DNA of 7,349 nucleotides, from positions 1 through 7,349 of the forward strand of contig URJN01000107.1 of NCBI GenBank assembly GCA_900548125.1, given 5' to 3'. A program made the position numbers and the translations under genes. Of this stretch, positions 1-6,700 are shown piece after piece (the stretch's first letter is position 1; every line of letters begins with the position of its first letter). The notes below the pieces were generated by a model that was not told the origin of the DNA, did not search any database, and was given only the letters and a program-made list of their open reading frames with translations. The stretch comes from an uncultured Eubacteriales bacterium (GTDB taxonomy: Bacteria; Bacillota; Clostridia; Christensenellales; Aristaeellaceae).

Positions 1-14
1 CTTTTTTCATATAT

Positions 15-40
15 AAAAAACGCCATGCTAGTGCATGTCG
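15..40 (-). terminator. Rho-independent terminator of the transporter-coaX-hom unit
   Basis: Read on the minus strand, 40 to 21 forms a hairpin: CATGC pairs with GCATG across an ACTA loop, and the stem extends through one A-G mismatch to a CG/CG pair at its base. Six T residues (20-15) follow at once. It lies 25 nt past the hom stop codon, as expected for the end of the minus-strand transcript. There is no T-run on the other side, so it should work only for minus-strand transcription. Confidence 0.8.
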
Positions 41-65
41 TCATTGATATTCATCTATGTAACTT

Positions 66-1331
66 TCATTCTTCAACGCGAATGACGCTCTCGGTGGTCA
101 CGATTTGGCTGTCCATGCTCGCCAGAGCGCGGCGGACAGCCTGTTCACTTGCCTTATGCGTCAAAAACACCAGCTGGACAAATCCCTCCGCATCCCGTCC
201 GCCTTTTTGAACCATGGATGCAAAACTGACGCCCTGCGATGCAAATCTTCCCGAAACCATGGACAAAACACCCGGCTCATCCTGCGCGCGAAGGCGCACA
301 AAATGCACACAGCTCCAATCCTCTGCCATCTCGCAGGGTGCGTCGCTGACCGCAGGCAGCTTATGCCGCTTTGTCTCCGCCGCCTGAATCAGGTCGGAAA
401 CCAACGCGCTGGCGGTGGGCATGTCGCCCGCACCGCGCCCGTAGAACATCATGTCCCCGCAGACATGTCCCTTAACAAAAACCGCGTTGAACGCATCGTT
501 GACGCTTGCCAGCGGATGCGTATCCGGTACAAACGTCGGATGCACACGTGCCTGAATCCTGCCGTTCTCCTCTTTGGCAACTGCAAGCAGCTTGAGCGTC
601 AGCCCGAACTCGCGTCCGCACTGCACATCCAGCGGCGTAATCGCCGTGATTCCCTCCCGATACACCTTTTCAACCGGAACATGGCGATGGAAAGCCAGCG
701 TCGAAAGGATGCTCAGCTTATACGCCGCGTCGTAGCCTTCGACGTCTGCCGTCGGGTCAGGCTCAGCCAAACCGAGCTTCTGCGCATCTGCCAGCACATC
801 CGCATACGCCGCGCCTTCCCGTGCCATTCGGCTGAGAATATAGTTCGTCGTGCCGTTGATGATGCCCATCACCGACGTGATGCGGTTCGCCTGAAGCGAA
901 TCATTGATTGCGCGAATAATCGGGATTGCCCCGCAGACGCTTGCTTCATAGTATAGCCCCGCCGCATGCTCACGCGCTGCGCGCGTAATCTCATTCCAGT
1001 GGGACGCAAGAGCCATCTTATTGGCGGTAATGACGCATTTGCCTTTTTCCAGCGCACGAATCATATAGGAAGCCGCCGGCTGTTCGCCGCCCATAAACTC
1101 CATCACCATCGCGATTTCCGGATCATCCAGAACATCCTCGACGCAATCCGTCAGCAGCCGCTCCGGAATCTCCCATGACCGCTTTTTATGAAGCGAGCGC
1201 ACAAGAATCTTCCGCACTTCAAAGCTGACGCCCTCGTTCGCGGCGATTTCCTGCCCATAGGTTTCAAGCAGTTTATACACGCCGCATCCGATATTGCCGC
1301 AGCCCAGAAAACCGATGGCAATCTTCTCCAT
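66..1331 (-). CDS. hom: Homoserine dehydrogenase with C-terminal ACT domain
   Basis: This cytoplasmic enzyme reduces aspartate-4-semialdehyde to homoserine with NAD(P)H, the branch point towards threonine and methionine. The 421-residue protein is full length for the Gram-positive monofunctional type. Residues 5-20 hold the Rossmann glycine motif (GFLGCGNIG). ANKMAL (103-108) carries the conserved Lys105. YEASVCGAIPII (128-139) and GIINGTTNYIL (156-166) are family signatures. DVEGYDAAYK (196-205) supplies the catalytic pair Asp201 and Lys205, equivalent by family knowledge to D219/K223 of yeast Hom6. GRGAGDMPTASALVSDL begins at 298. Residues about 343-421 form an ACT domain (DEPGVLSMVSGRF, ending VIRVE), which suggests allosteric feedback, usually by threonine; the ligand is inferred. 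The ATG at 1331 has AAGGAAG 9 nt upstream. It is the last gene of the unit, 56 nt after coaX, and I see no separate promoter in that gap. The codon pattern matches its neighbours. Confidence 0.97.
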   Translation of the reverse strand: MEKIAIGFLGCGNIGCGVYKLLETYGQEIAANEGVSFEVRKILVRSLHKKRSWEIPERLLTDCVEDVLDDPEIAMVMEFMGGEQPAASYMIRALEKGKCVITANKMALASHWNEITRAAREHAAGLYYEASVCGAIPIIRAINDSLQANRITSVMGIINGTTNYILSRMAREGAAYADVLADAQKLGLAEPDPTADVEGYDAAYKLSILSTLAFHRHVPVEKVYREGITAITPLDVQCGREFGLTLKLLAVAKEENGRIQARVHPTFVPDTHPLASVNDAFNAVFVKGHVCGDMMFYGRGAGDMPTASALVSDLIQAAETKRHKLPAVSDAPCEMAEDWSCVHFVRLRAQDEPGVLSMVSGRFASQGVSFASMVQKGGRDAEGFVQLVFLTHKASEQAVRRALASMDSQIVTTESVIRVEE

Positions 1332-1350
1332 TTGTTCGCGCTTCCTTTCT

Positions 1351-1372
1351 GTGGGAACGTGGGGCTTCCCAC
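1351..1372 (-). other. Intercistronic hairpin between coaX and hom
   Basis: On the minus-strand RNA, GTGGGAA (1372-1366) pairs perfectly with TTCCCAC (1357-1351) over an 8-nt loop. A competing fold pairs the same GTGGG with the CCCAC inside that loop. No T-run follows, so it is not a standard terminator. It ends 3 nt before the AGAAAGGAAG tract that holds the hom ribosome site, so it could affect hom translation or mRNA processing. That role is inference. Confidence 0.45.
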
Positions 1373-1387
1373 CCCTGTCCCCGGCAA

Positions 1388-2158
1388 TTATCCGATGTTC
1401 CGCTCGTAAATGAGCCGCAGACCGGTCAGCGTCAAATCCGGATTGATTTCGTCAATCACGTCGGAATTTCTCTTGACCAGATGCGCCATGCCGCCGGTGG
1501 CAATCACGCGGATATTCTCGCCGCCCAGCTCCTGCTTCATCTGACCGACGATTTTTTCGACCGAACCGATGTAGCCATACAGGATGCCTGCCTGAATATT
1601 GGATACCGTCGTCCTGCCGATGACCTGCGGCGGCAAGACCAGCTCAATAGACGGCAGCTTCGCCGTTCCCGTAGAGAGCGCACGGTTCATCATCCTCAGA
1701 CCCGGCCCGATTGCGCCGCCGAGAAACTCCGCCTTGGCAGATACCACGCCGTAGGTGGTCGCCGTTCCGAAGTCAATAAAGATGGACGGACCGCCGTAAA
1801 GCGTTGACACCGCGACGGCATTGGCGATACGGTCGCTGCCCAGCTCGCGCGGGTTTTCATAGCGGATATTCAGACCGGTTTTCATGCCCGGCACAAGCAG
1901 CCGCGGCTCCAGATGGAAATAATCGCGGCACATATGCTCGATGGTATAGTTGATGGTCGGCACAACGGAGGAAATCATAATCCCCTCGACCGCCTGCATA
2001 TTCAGGTTGTGATAGCGGAACAGATCCGCCATAATGATGCCGTATTGATCCGACGTCATCGCCGGATCCGTTGCGCAGCGCCATCTTTTGACCAGACGGC
2101 TGCCCTCGAAAACGGCGGCTTTGATATTGGTGTTTCCGATATCCATTGCGACGATCAT
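1388..2158 (-). CDS. coaX: Type III pantothenate kinase
   Basis: This enzyme phosphorylates pantothenate with ATP to 4'-phosphopantothenate, the first step of CoA synthesis, in the cytoplasm. The 256-residue length is normal for CoaX. Motifs of the ASKHA-type type III family are present: the phosphate-binding DIGNTNIKAAVF starts at Asp6; ISSVVPT (63-68) follows; NPRELGSDRIANAVAV (102-117) contains the GxDR aspartate (Asp109), proposed to be catalytic in the family; DFGTATT is at 129-135; FLGGAIGPG is at 145-153; AKLPSIEL is at 166-173; GRTTVSNIQAGILYG is at 181-195; and ATGGMA (220-225) closes the ATP site. The type III family is known for weak affinity for ATP, a need for a monovalent cation and lack of CoA feedback. 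Control may therefore fall on expression, which is inference. The ATG at 2158 is preceded by AGGGGA at 8-nt spacing and lies 30 bp from the transporter stop. A lower start at Met5 is possible but would leave no room for the first strand. Confidence 0.97.
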   Translation of the reverse strand: MIVAMDIGNTNIKAAVFEGSRLVKRWRCATDPAMTSDQYGIIMADLFRYHNLNMQAVEGIMISSVVPTINYTIEHMCRDYFHLEPRLLVPGMKTGLNIRYENPRELGSDRIANAVAVSTLYGGPSIFIDFGTATTYGVVSAKAEFLGGAIGPGLRMMNRALSTGTAKLPSIELVLPPQVIGRTTVSNIQAGILYGYIGSVEKIVGQMKQELGGENIRVIATGGMAHLVKRNSDVIDEINPDLTLTGLRLIYERNIG

Positions 2159-2188
2159 AGCTTTTATCCCCTAACCGGTTTTGATATT

Positions 2189-2827
2189 TTAGCGATGTCC
2201 GTTCATCCGGCTCATCGCTTTCAAAACGCTCGAACCGATTGCCGTACCCGCAACCGAGCAGACGATGGCTTCCACCGCGCCCTGCACGCCCGTCAGCAGC
2301 ACGACAAACATCAGCGGATTGGTCGCGCCCTTGGCGATGACCAGGCTCTGCACATAGTCCGTATGATAAAACGCCAGCACAATGTAGCCCATGAAGAACA
2401 GCGTATTGAGCAGCGGCGCAGACAGCGACGTCACAAAGCAGCCCGCCGCGGTATTCCTGCAAGCCTTTTTCATGCCGACGCTGACCATGCCGACGCAGAA
2501 GCCCATCAGCAGACGCATGCCGACGCACAGGATGAACGTATGGATTGCCGACACGCCCAGCAGCGTCGAGGTCATGATGGACGCGCCCTTAATGGCATCC
2601 ATAAAGCTGACAAAACCGAAAACACCGCCCAGAATCGTGCTTGCCAGCGGTCCCAATACGATTGCGCCCACCGCAATCGGCACGGTCAAAAACGACATGT
2701 ACAGCGGACCGACCGGCACACTGCCCAGACCAATGAGCTTCATCACGATTTCGACCGCCACCAGAATGGCAAGCTGGGTCAGATACTGCACGTTCATCAG
2801 GTTGTTCTTTTTCGGCTGAGTATTCAT
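2189..2827 (-). CDS. ECF transporter S component, probably pantothenate-specific (PanT-like)
   Basis: This is an integral membrane substrate-binding subunit of an energy-coupling factor vitamin transporter; it would need the shared EcfA/EcfA'/EcfT module encoded elsewhere. The 212-residue protein has about six hydrophobic segments, near residues 16-34, 44-60, 62-76, 90-115, 127-153 and 170-200. The N-terminal pattern VQYLTQLAILVAVEIVM, then PIAVGAIVLGPLAS and GGVFGFVSF, is typical of the PF12822 group, as is the later LLNTLFFMGYIVLAFY stretch. Pantothenate specificity rests mainly on coaX lying 30 bp downstream in the same direction; the family also has members for other vitamins, so this is inference. 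I chose the ATG at 2827 because GGAGG (2840-2836) sits 8 nt upstream and the protein then starts just ahead of the family's conserved region. The reading frame stays open upstream to 2995. An alternative ATG at 2899 would add 24 Arg-rich residues, but that stretch overlaps the structured leader. Confidence 0.85.
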   Translation of the reverse strand: MNTQPKKNNLMNVQYLTQLAILVAVEIVMKLIGLGSVPVGPLYMSFLTVPIAVGAIVLGPLASTILGGVFGFVSFMDAIKGASIMTSTLLGVSAIHTFILCVGMRLLMGFCVGMVSVGMKKACRNTAAGCFVTSLSAPLLNTLFFMGYIVLAFYHTDYVQSLVIAKGATNPLMFVVLLTGVQGAVEAIVCSVAGTAIGSSVLKAMSRMNGHR

Positions 2828-2945
2828 TTTTCTTTCCTCCGTTCGGGTTCGCTCAGGATACCCGACAAGTCTTTGCCGCGTTTCGCGGCGTCGATTCATT
2901 GCCAACCTTCCAAGGTCTGCCCTGCACGCAGCGGCAGCCAGAATC
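2828..2945 (-). promoter_or_regulatory. Structured 5' leader of the transporter-coaX-hom unit
   Basis: The predicted RNA starts near 2945 and runs about 118 nt to the ATG at 2827. Read by eye, it contains: GATTC at the 5' end (2945-2941) pairing with GAATC (2897-2893), which closes a junction; inside that, CTGCC/GGCAG (2937-2917) with an inner CTG/CAG and a CGTG loop, and ACCT/AGGT (2916-2905) with a TGGA loop; then a GC-rich hairpin, GCCGCG-AAA-CGCGGC (2889-2875); then TCGGGT/ACCCGA (2865-2843) with an 11-nt loop ending 2 nt before the GGAGG ribosome site. There is no T-run terminator, so any control would act on translation. I do not recognise a known riboswitch class here, and no T-box sequence is visible. 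Confidence 0.45.
2836..2840 (-). promoter_or_regulatory. Ribosome binding site fixing the transporter start
   Basis: GGAGG on the minus strand lies 8 nt before the ATG at 2827. It is the strongest Shine-Dalgarno match near any candidate start in this frame and favours the 212-residue form. The alternative ATG at 2899 has only AAGG, 6 nt upstream. Confidence 0.75.
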
Positions 2946-2951
2946 GCGTAT

Positions 2952-2980
2952 ATTGTACCAAATATAAATCTGTTTGGCAA
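2952..2980 (-). promoter_or_regulatory. Sigma-70/A promoter for the transporter-coaX-hom unit
   Basis: On the minus strand, TTGCCA (2980-2975) and TACAAT (2957-2952) are separated by exactly 17 nt. The spacer is AT-rich, and an AAAAAC tract precedes the -35, possibly an UP-like element. The start of transcription is predicted at about 2945-2944. It is the only good promoter pair I found upstream of the three minus-strand genes. Confidence 0.75.
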
Positions 2981-3062
2981 GTTTTTGCAGGACATTTCTG
3001 TTTTTCGTCAAACGCCTTCTCCCGCGTTTCACGCCATCTCCTGCATGCCGATTCGTTTTTCG

Positions 3063-3091
3063 TTGACAGCTCTCTCCTCAAGGCTTACAAT
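3063..3091 (+). promoter_or_regulatory. Near-consensus sigma-70/A promoter for the plus-strand genes
   Basis: TTGACA (3063-3068) is a perfect -35 and TACAAT (3086-3091) a near-perfect -10, with a 17-nt spacer. Transcription should begin near 3098, giving a leader of about 68 nt before the ATG at 3166. It is divergent from the minus-strand promoter, with the two -35 boxes 82 bp apart. I saw no other promoter before dnaE, so it may also drive dnaE. Confidence 0.8.
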
Positions 3092-3099
3092 AGAAACTA

Positions 3100-3130
3100 G
3101 TGATTTATGCACATTCGCATATGCATTCAC
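3100..3130 (+). other. Hairpin at the 5' end of the plus-strand transcript
   Basis: GTGA (3100-3103) pairs with TCAC (3127-3130), and ATGCA (3107-3111) with TGCAT (3122-3126), giving nine pairs with a three-T bulge and a 10-nt loop. It begins only a few nucleotides after the predicted transcription start. A five-T run lies 10 nt beyond the stem (3141-3145), too far for a normal terminator. A role in protecting the mRNA 5' end is inference. Confidence 0.35.
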
Positions 3131-3165
3131 CGCACCTCACTTTTTCTTGATTTCAAGGAGTTTTC

Positions 3166-3711
3166 ATGAACAGCAAAACGATTCTTCAATATACCGCCGC
3201 CATCGTCGTCTGCTTTTTAATCGGATGCGCCGCCGCGCTCGGGCTGAACGCCTACGACCGACATAACGAGCGCATCACGCCGATTGCAGAGGGGCAGACC
3301 ATCGACTTTTCTGCCTACGGCTTTTCTCTGACCGTTCCGGATGATTTTGCGCTGAACGATTATACGACCAACAACGCCGCAGAGGGCGGAAACGCGCTGT
3401 TTGCGGGATGCGCTTACGGCGAGCTTGGCGAATTATACATTTTCTGCTATGCCAATGAATCCGGCGACGCGCTCTCCCAATACAAGGCGCAGGATGTCGT
3501 CACCTATTATATGAACGCGGGGGCTACGGACGTCCGCATGCGCACGCTCGGCGGGCGTGGCTTCATCTGCTACCGCGCAACGGTTCAAACCGGTGACGGC
3601 GAAGAAACATGGGACACCTACGAAACATGGAACGGCGATATTCAGATTTCGTTTGAAACCCGCATGGCTCCGGAGGACGTCCTGCCGATTCTTGCGACGA
3701 TTACCTTTTAA
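3166..3711 (+). CDS. Small membrane-anchored or lipoprotein-like protein of unknown function
   Basis: I do not recognise this 181-residue protein as a named family. Residues 5-27 are hydrophobic after a short start with one Lys. LIGC at 18-21 fits a lipobox, with Cys21 the would-be lipidated residue. However, the hydrophobic run continues past Cys21 (AAALGL), so an uncleaved N-terminal anchor is equally possible. The rest is acidic and soluble, so it probably faces outside. It opens with a GFSLTVPDDF segment (52-61) and ends with PEDVLPILATITF (169-181). That layout recalls PsbP/Mog1-like small alpha-beta domains of exported Bacillota proteins, a weak resemblance by eye. Three cysteines (82, 94, 135) lie in the outer part. 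The ATG at 3166 has AAGGAG 5 nt upstream. It follows a near-consensus promoter and lies 68 nt before dnaE in the same direction with no clear terminator between, so cotranscription is likely. Confidence 0.8.
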   Translation: MNSKTILQYTAAIVVCFLIGCAAALGLNAYDRHNERITPIAEGQTIDFSAYGFSLTVPDDFALNDYTTNNAAEGGNALFAGCAYGELGELYIFCYANESGDALSQYKAQDVVTYYMNAGATDVRMRTLGGRGFICYRATVQTGDGEETWDTYETWNGDIQISFETRMAPEDVLPILATITF

Positions 3712-3779
3712 AGGAAAACGCCTCAGGGCACTTCCCCAATCGTTCTTTTTATTCATCTGATTACAAGGAGCATCACATT

Positions 3780-6700
3780 ATGGCTTTCGCACATCTTCAC
3801 CTGCACACCGAATACAGTCTCCTGGACGGCGCAAACCGCATCGGGCCTTTGCTCGACCGCATCAAGGAGCTGGGCATGGACGCCTGCGCCATCACCGACC
3901 ACGGCGCAATGTACGGCGTGGTGGATTTTTATACCGAAGCAAAGAAGCGCGGAATCCACCCCGTCATCGGATGCGAAATCTACGTCTGCGATAACATGGA
4001 CGACCGCAGCGCTGCAAACGGCATGCGTGCGATGAACCATCTCATCCTGCTGTGCGAAACGCAGGAGGGCTATCAGAACCTGACCAAGCTGGTCAGCGAG
4101 GGCTGGACGCGCGGCTTCTACTATCGCCCGCGCGTAGACATGGCGACCCTTCGGAAATATGCCGGGGGCTTGATTGCGTCGAGTGCCTGTCTGTCCGGCA
4201 GGCTGGATAAGCTGCTGCTGGATGGCAATTTTGAAGCAGCCTGCGCCCATGCCCGCGAGATGGAGAGCATTTTCGGCAAGGGCAACTACTTCGTCGAAAT
4301 CATGGATCACGGCATCGAGGACGAAAAGCGCGTCCTTCCCCTTCTGGTTCAGGTCAGTCAGGAAACCGGTATTCCGCTCATCGCGACGAACGACTGCCAT
4401 TATCTGACCCGCGAGGATGCGGATGCGCAGGAAGTTCTGATGTGCATCCAGACCGGAAAAACGCTCGACGACACCAACCGCATGCGCATGGAAACGCGCG
4501 AGCTTTACGTCAAGAGCGAGGAGGAGATGCGGCGCGTATTCCCCGAATATGCGGAAGCCCTCGAGCGAACGGAGAAAATCGCCAAACGCTGTCACGTCGA
4601 TTTCGTGTTCGGCGAAACGAAACTCCCCCGCTTCCCCACCGAAGCGGGCGAAACCAGCGAGCAGATGTTCCGCCGTCTTTGCGAAAAGGGGCTTGCCGAG
4701 CGTTATCAGCCCATCACGCAGGAAGCACGCGAACGCATGGACTATGAAATCGGCGTCATCTCCAAGATGGGCTATGTCGATTACTTCCTGATTGTCTGGG
4801 ATTTCATCAACTACGCGCGCAGTCAGGGCATCGTCGTCGGACCCGGGCGCGGTTCCGGCGCAGGCTCAATCGTCGCCTACTGCATGTATATCACCCAGCT
4901 CGACCCCCTGCGCTACAGCCTGCTGTTCGAGCGATTTCTCAATCCGGAGCGCGTGTCCATGCCGGATATCGACGTCGATTTCTGTTACGAACGCCGTCAG
5001 GAGGTCATCGACTACGTCGCCCGCCGCTACGGTGCGGATCACGTCAGCCAGATTATCACGTTCGGAACGATGAGTGCCCGCGCGGTCGTCCGCGACGTCG
5101 GGCGCGTGCTGGGCTATCCGTATGCCGAGGTGGACGCGGTTTCCAAATCCATTCCGTTTGAGCTGAACATGACGCTCTCCCGTGCGCTTGATATTTCGCC
5201 CGAGCTGAAAAAGAACTATCAGGAGGATGCCCGTGTCAAGCGGCTGATTGACACGAGCCGTGCGCTCGAGGGTCTGCCTCGCCATGCTTCCACGCATGCG
5301 GCAGGCGTTCTGATTACCGACAAGCCTGTCACGGATTACGTTCCCCTTCAGCGCAACGATGAAGTCATCACCACCCAGTTCCCGATGGGCACGATTGAGA
5401 AACTCGGCCTGCTCAAGATGGATTTTCTGGGTCTGCGCACGCTGACGGTCATCCGCGATGCGCTCGACCTGATGCGCGACGCGGGCGTTGATATGAAAGC
5501 CGAAGATATTCCGCTGGACGATCAGGCTGTGTACGACATGATTTCCGAGGGCGAAACGGACGGCGTGTTCCAGCTCGAATCCGGCGGCATGCGCAGCTTC
5601 CTGTCCAACATGAAGCCGCAGAACTTTGAAGATATCATCGCCGCCATCTCCCTCTATCGCCCCGGCCCGATGGACTCCATCCCCCGCTATATCGAGGGCA
5701 AAAACAATCCGGAATCCATTCACTATCTACATCCCAAGCTCAAGCCGATTCTTGACGTCACCTACGGCTGCATGGTTTATCAGGAGCAGGTCATGCAGAT
5801 TGTCCGCGATTTGGCGGGCTATTCCTACGGTCGAAGCGATTTGGTTCGCCGCGCCATGGCGAAAAAGAAGCACGACGTCATGGCAAAGGAGCGCGAAATC
5901 TTCATCAACGGCTTGGAGGAGGACGGCAAGGTCGTCGTTCCGGGCTGTGTGCGCAACGGCGTCAGCGCGGAAATCGCCAGCCAGCTGTTTGACGAAATGA
6001 CGGCGTTCGCTTCCTATGCGTTCAACAAATCCCACGCGGCGGCTTACGGCGTGGTCGCCGTGCGAACGGGCTGGCTCAAGCAGCATTACCCTGTTCAGTT
6101 TTTCGCCGCCCTGCTCAACTCCGTCTCCTCCGACAGCGGCAAGGTCGCTGAATACTCGCAGTATTGCCGCAAGCACGACATTCCCCTTCTTCCGCCGGAC
6201 ATCAACCAGAGCGTTCGCAAATTCTCCGTCGGCAAAAACGCGCAGGGCGTCAGCGGTATCCGCTTCGGCTTGGGCGCCATCAAGTCCTGCGGCGACAAAG
6301 CCATCGACTCCATCATCGAGCAGCGGCGAAAGGGCGGCGCATACAAGGATATCTTCGATTTCTGCCAGCGGATGGACACCGAACAGGTCAACAAGCGCGT
6401 CGTCGAATCGCTCATTCTCTCCGGTGCTATGGACTGCACCGGCGCAAAGCGCACCCAGCTCATGGCTGTCTACGAAAGTGCGCTGGATGGCGCGAACCAT
6501 AACCGCCGCAACAATGTCCGCGGGCAGATGTCCCTCTTTGGCGACGGCATGCTCGAAGACGTGACCCCGACCCTGCCGGATATTCCGGAATATAACCTGC
6601 GCACCATGCTCAGCCTCGAAAAAAACGTGACCGGACTGTATATTTCCGGTCATCCGCTGGGCGATTACGCAAAGTCGCTTGCCGCCCTTTCCATGAATAC

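Noticed and set aside
105..956. 283-codon plus-strand frame opposite hom
   Set aside because: Its Arg/His/Cys-rich composition is typical of an antisense shadow, while the minus-strand frame is an unmistakable homoserine dehydrogenase.
1361..1385. G-quadruplex in the coaX-hom gap
   Set aside because: The minus strand has GGGG, GGGG and GGG close together but no fourth G-run nearby, and the last run is better explained by the hairpin.
2896..3081. 61-codon minus-strand frame in the divergent region
   Set aside because: It begins upstream of the predicted minus-strand transcription start and overlaps both promoters and the leader. No ribosome site or family resemblance was seen.
1913..3100. 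395-codon plus-strand frame across coaX, the transporter and the promoter region
   Set aside because: It is very rich in His, Arg and Gln, runs through two conserved minus-strand genes and across a promoter, and has no domain signature.
3712..3760. Possible terminator between the small protein gene and dnaE
   Set aside because: A T-rich run (CGTTCTTTTTATT) is present, but the only stems are AACG/CGTT around a large loop and a 3-bp GGG/CCC. This is too weak to call.
3753..4595. 280-codon minus-strand frame opposite the start of dnaE
   Set aside because: It covers the PHP domain coding region in antisense. The protein has no family signature and no ribosome site stood out.
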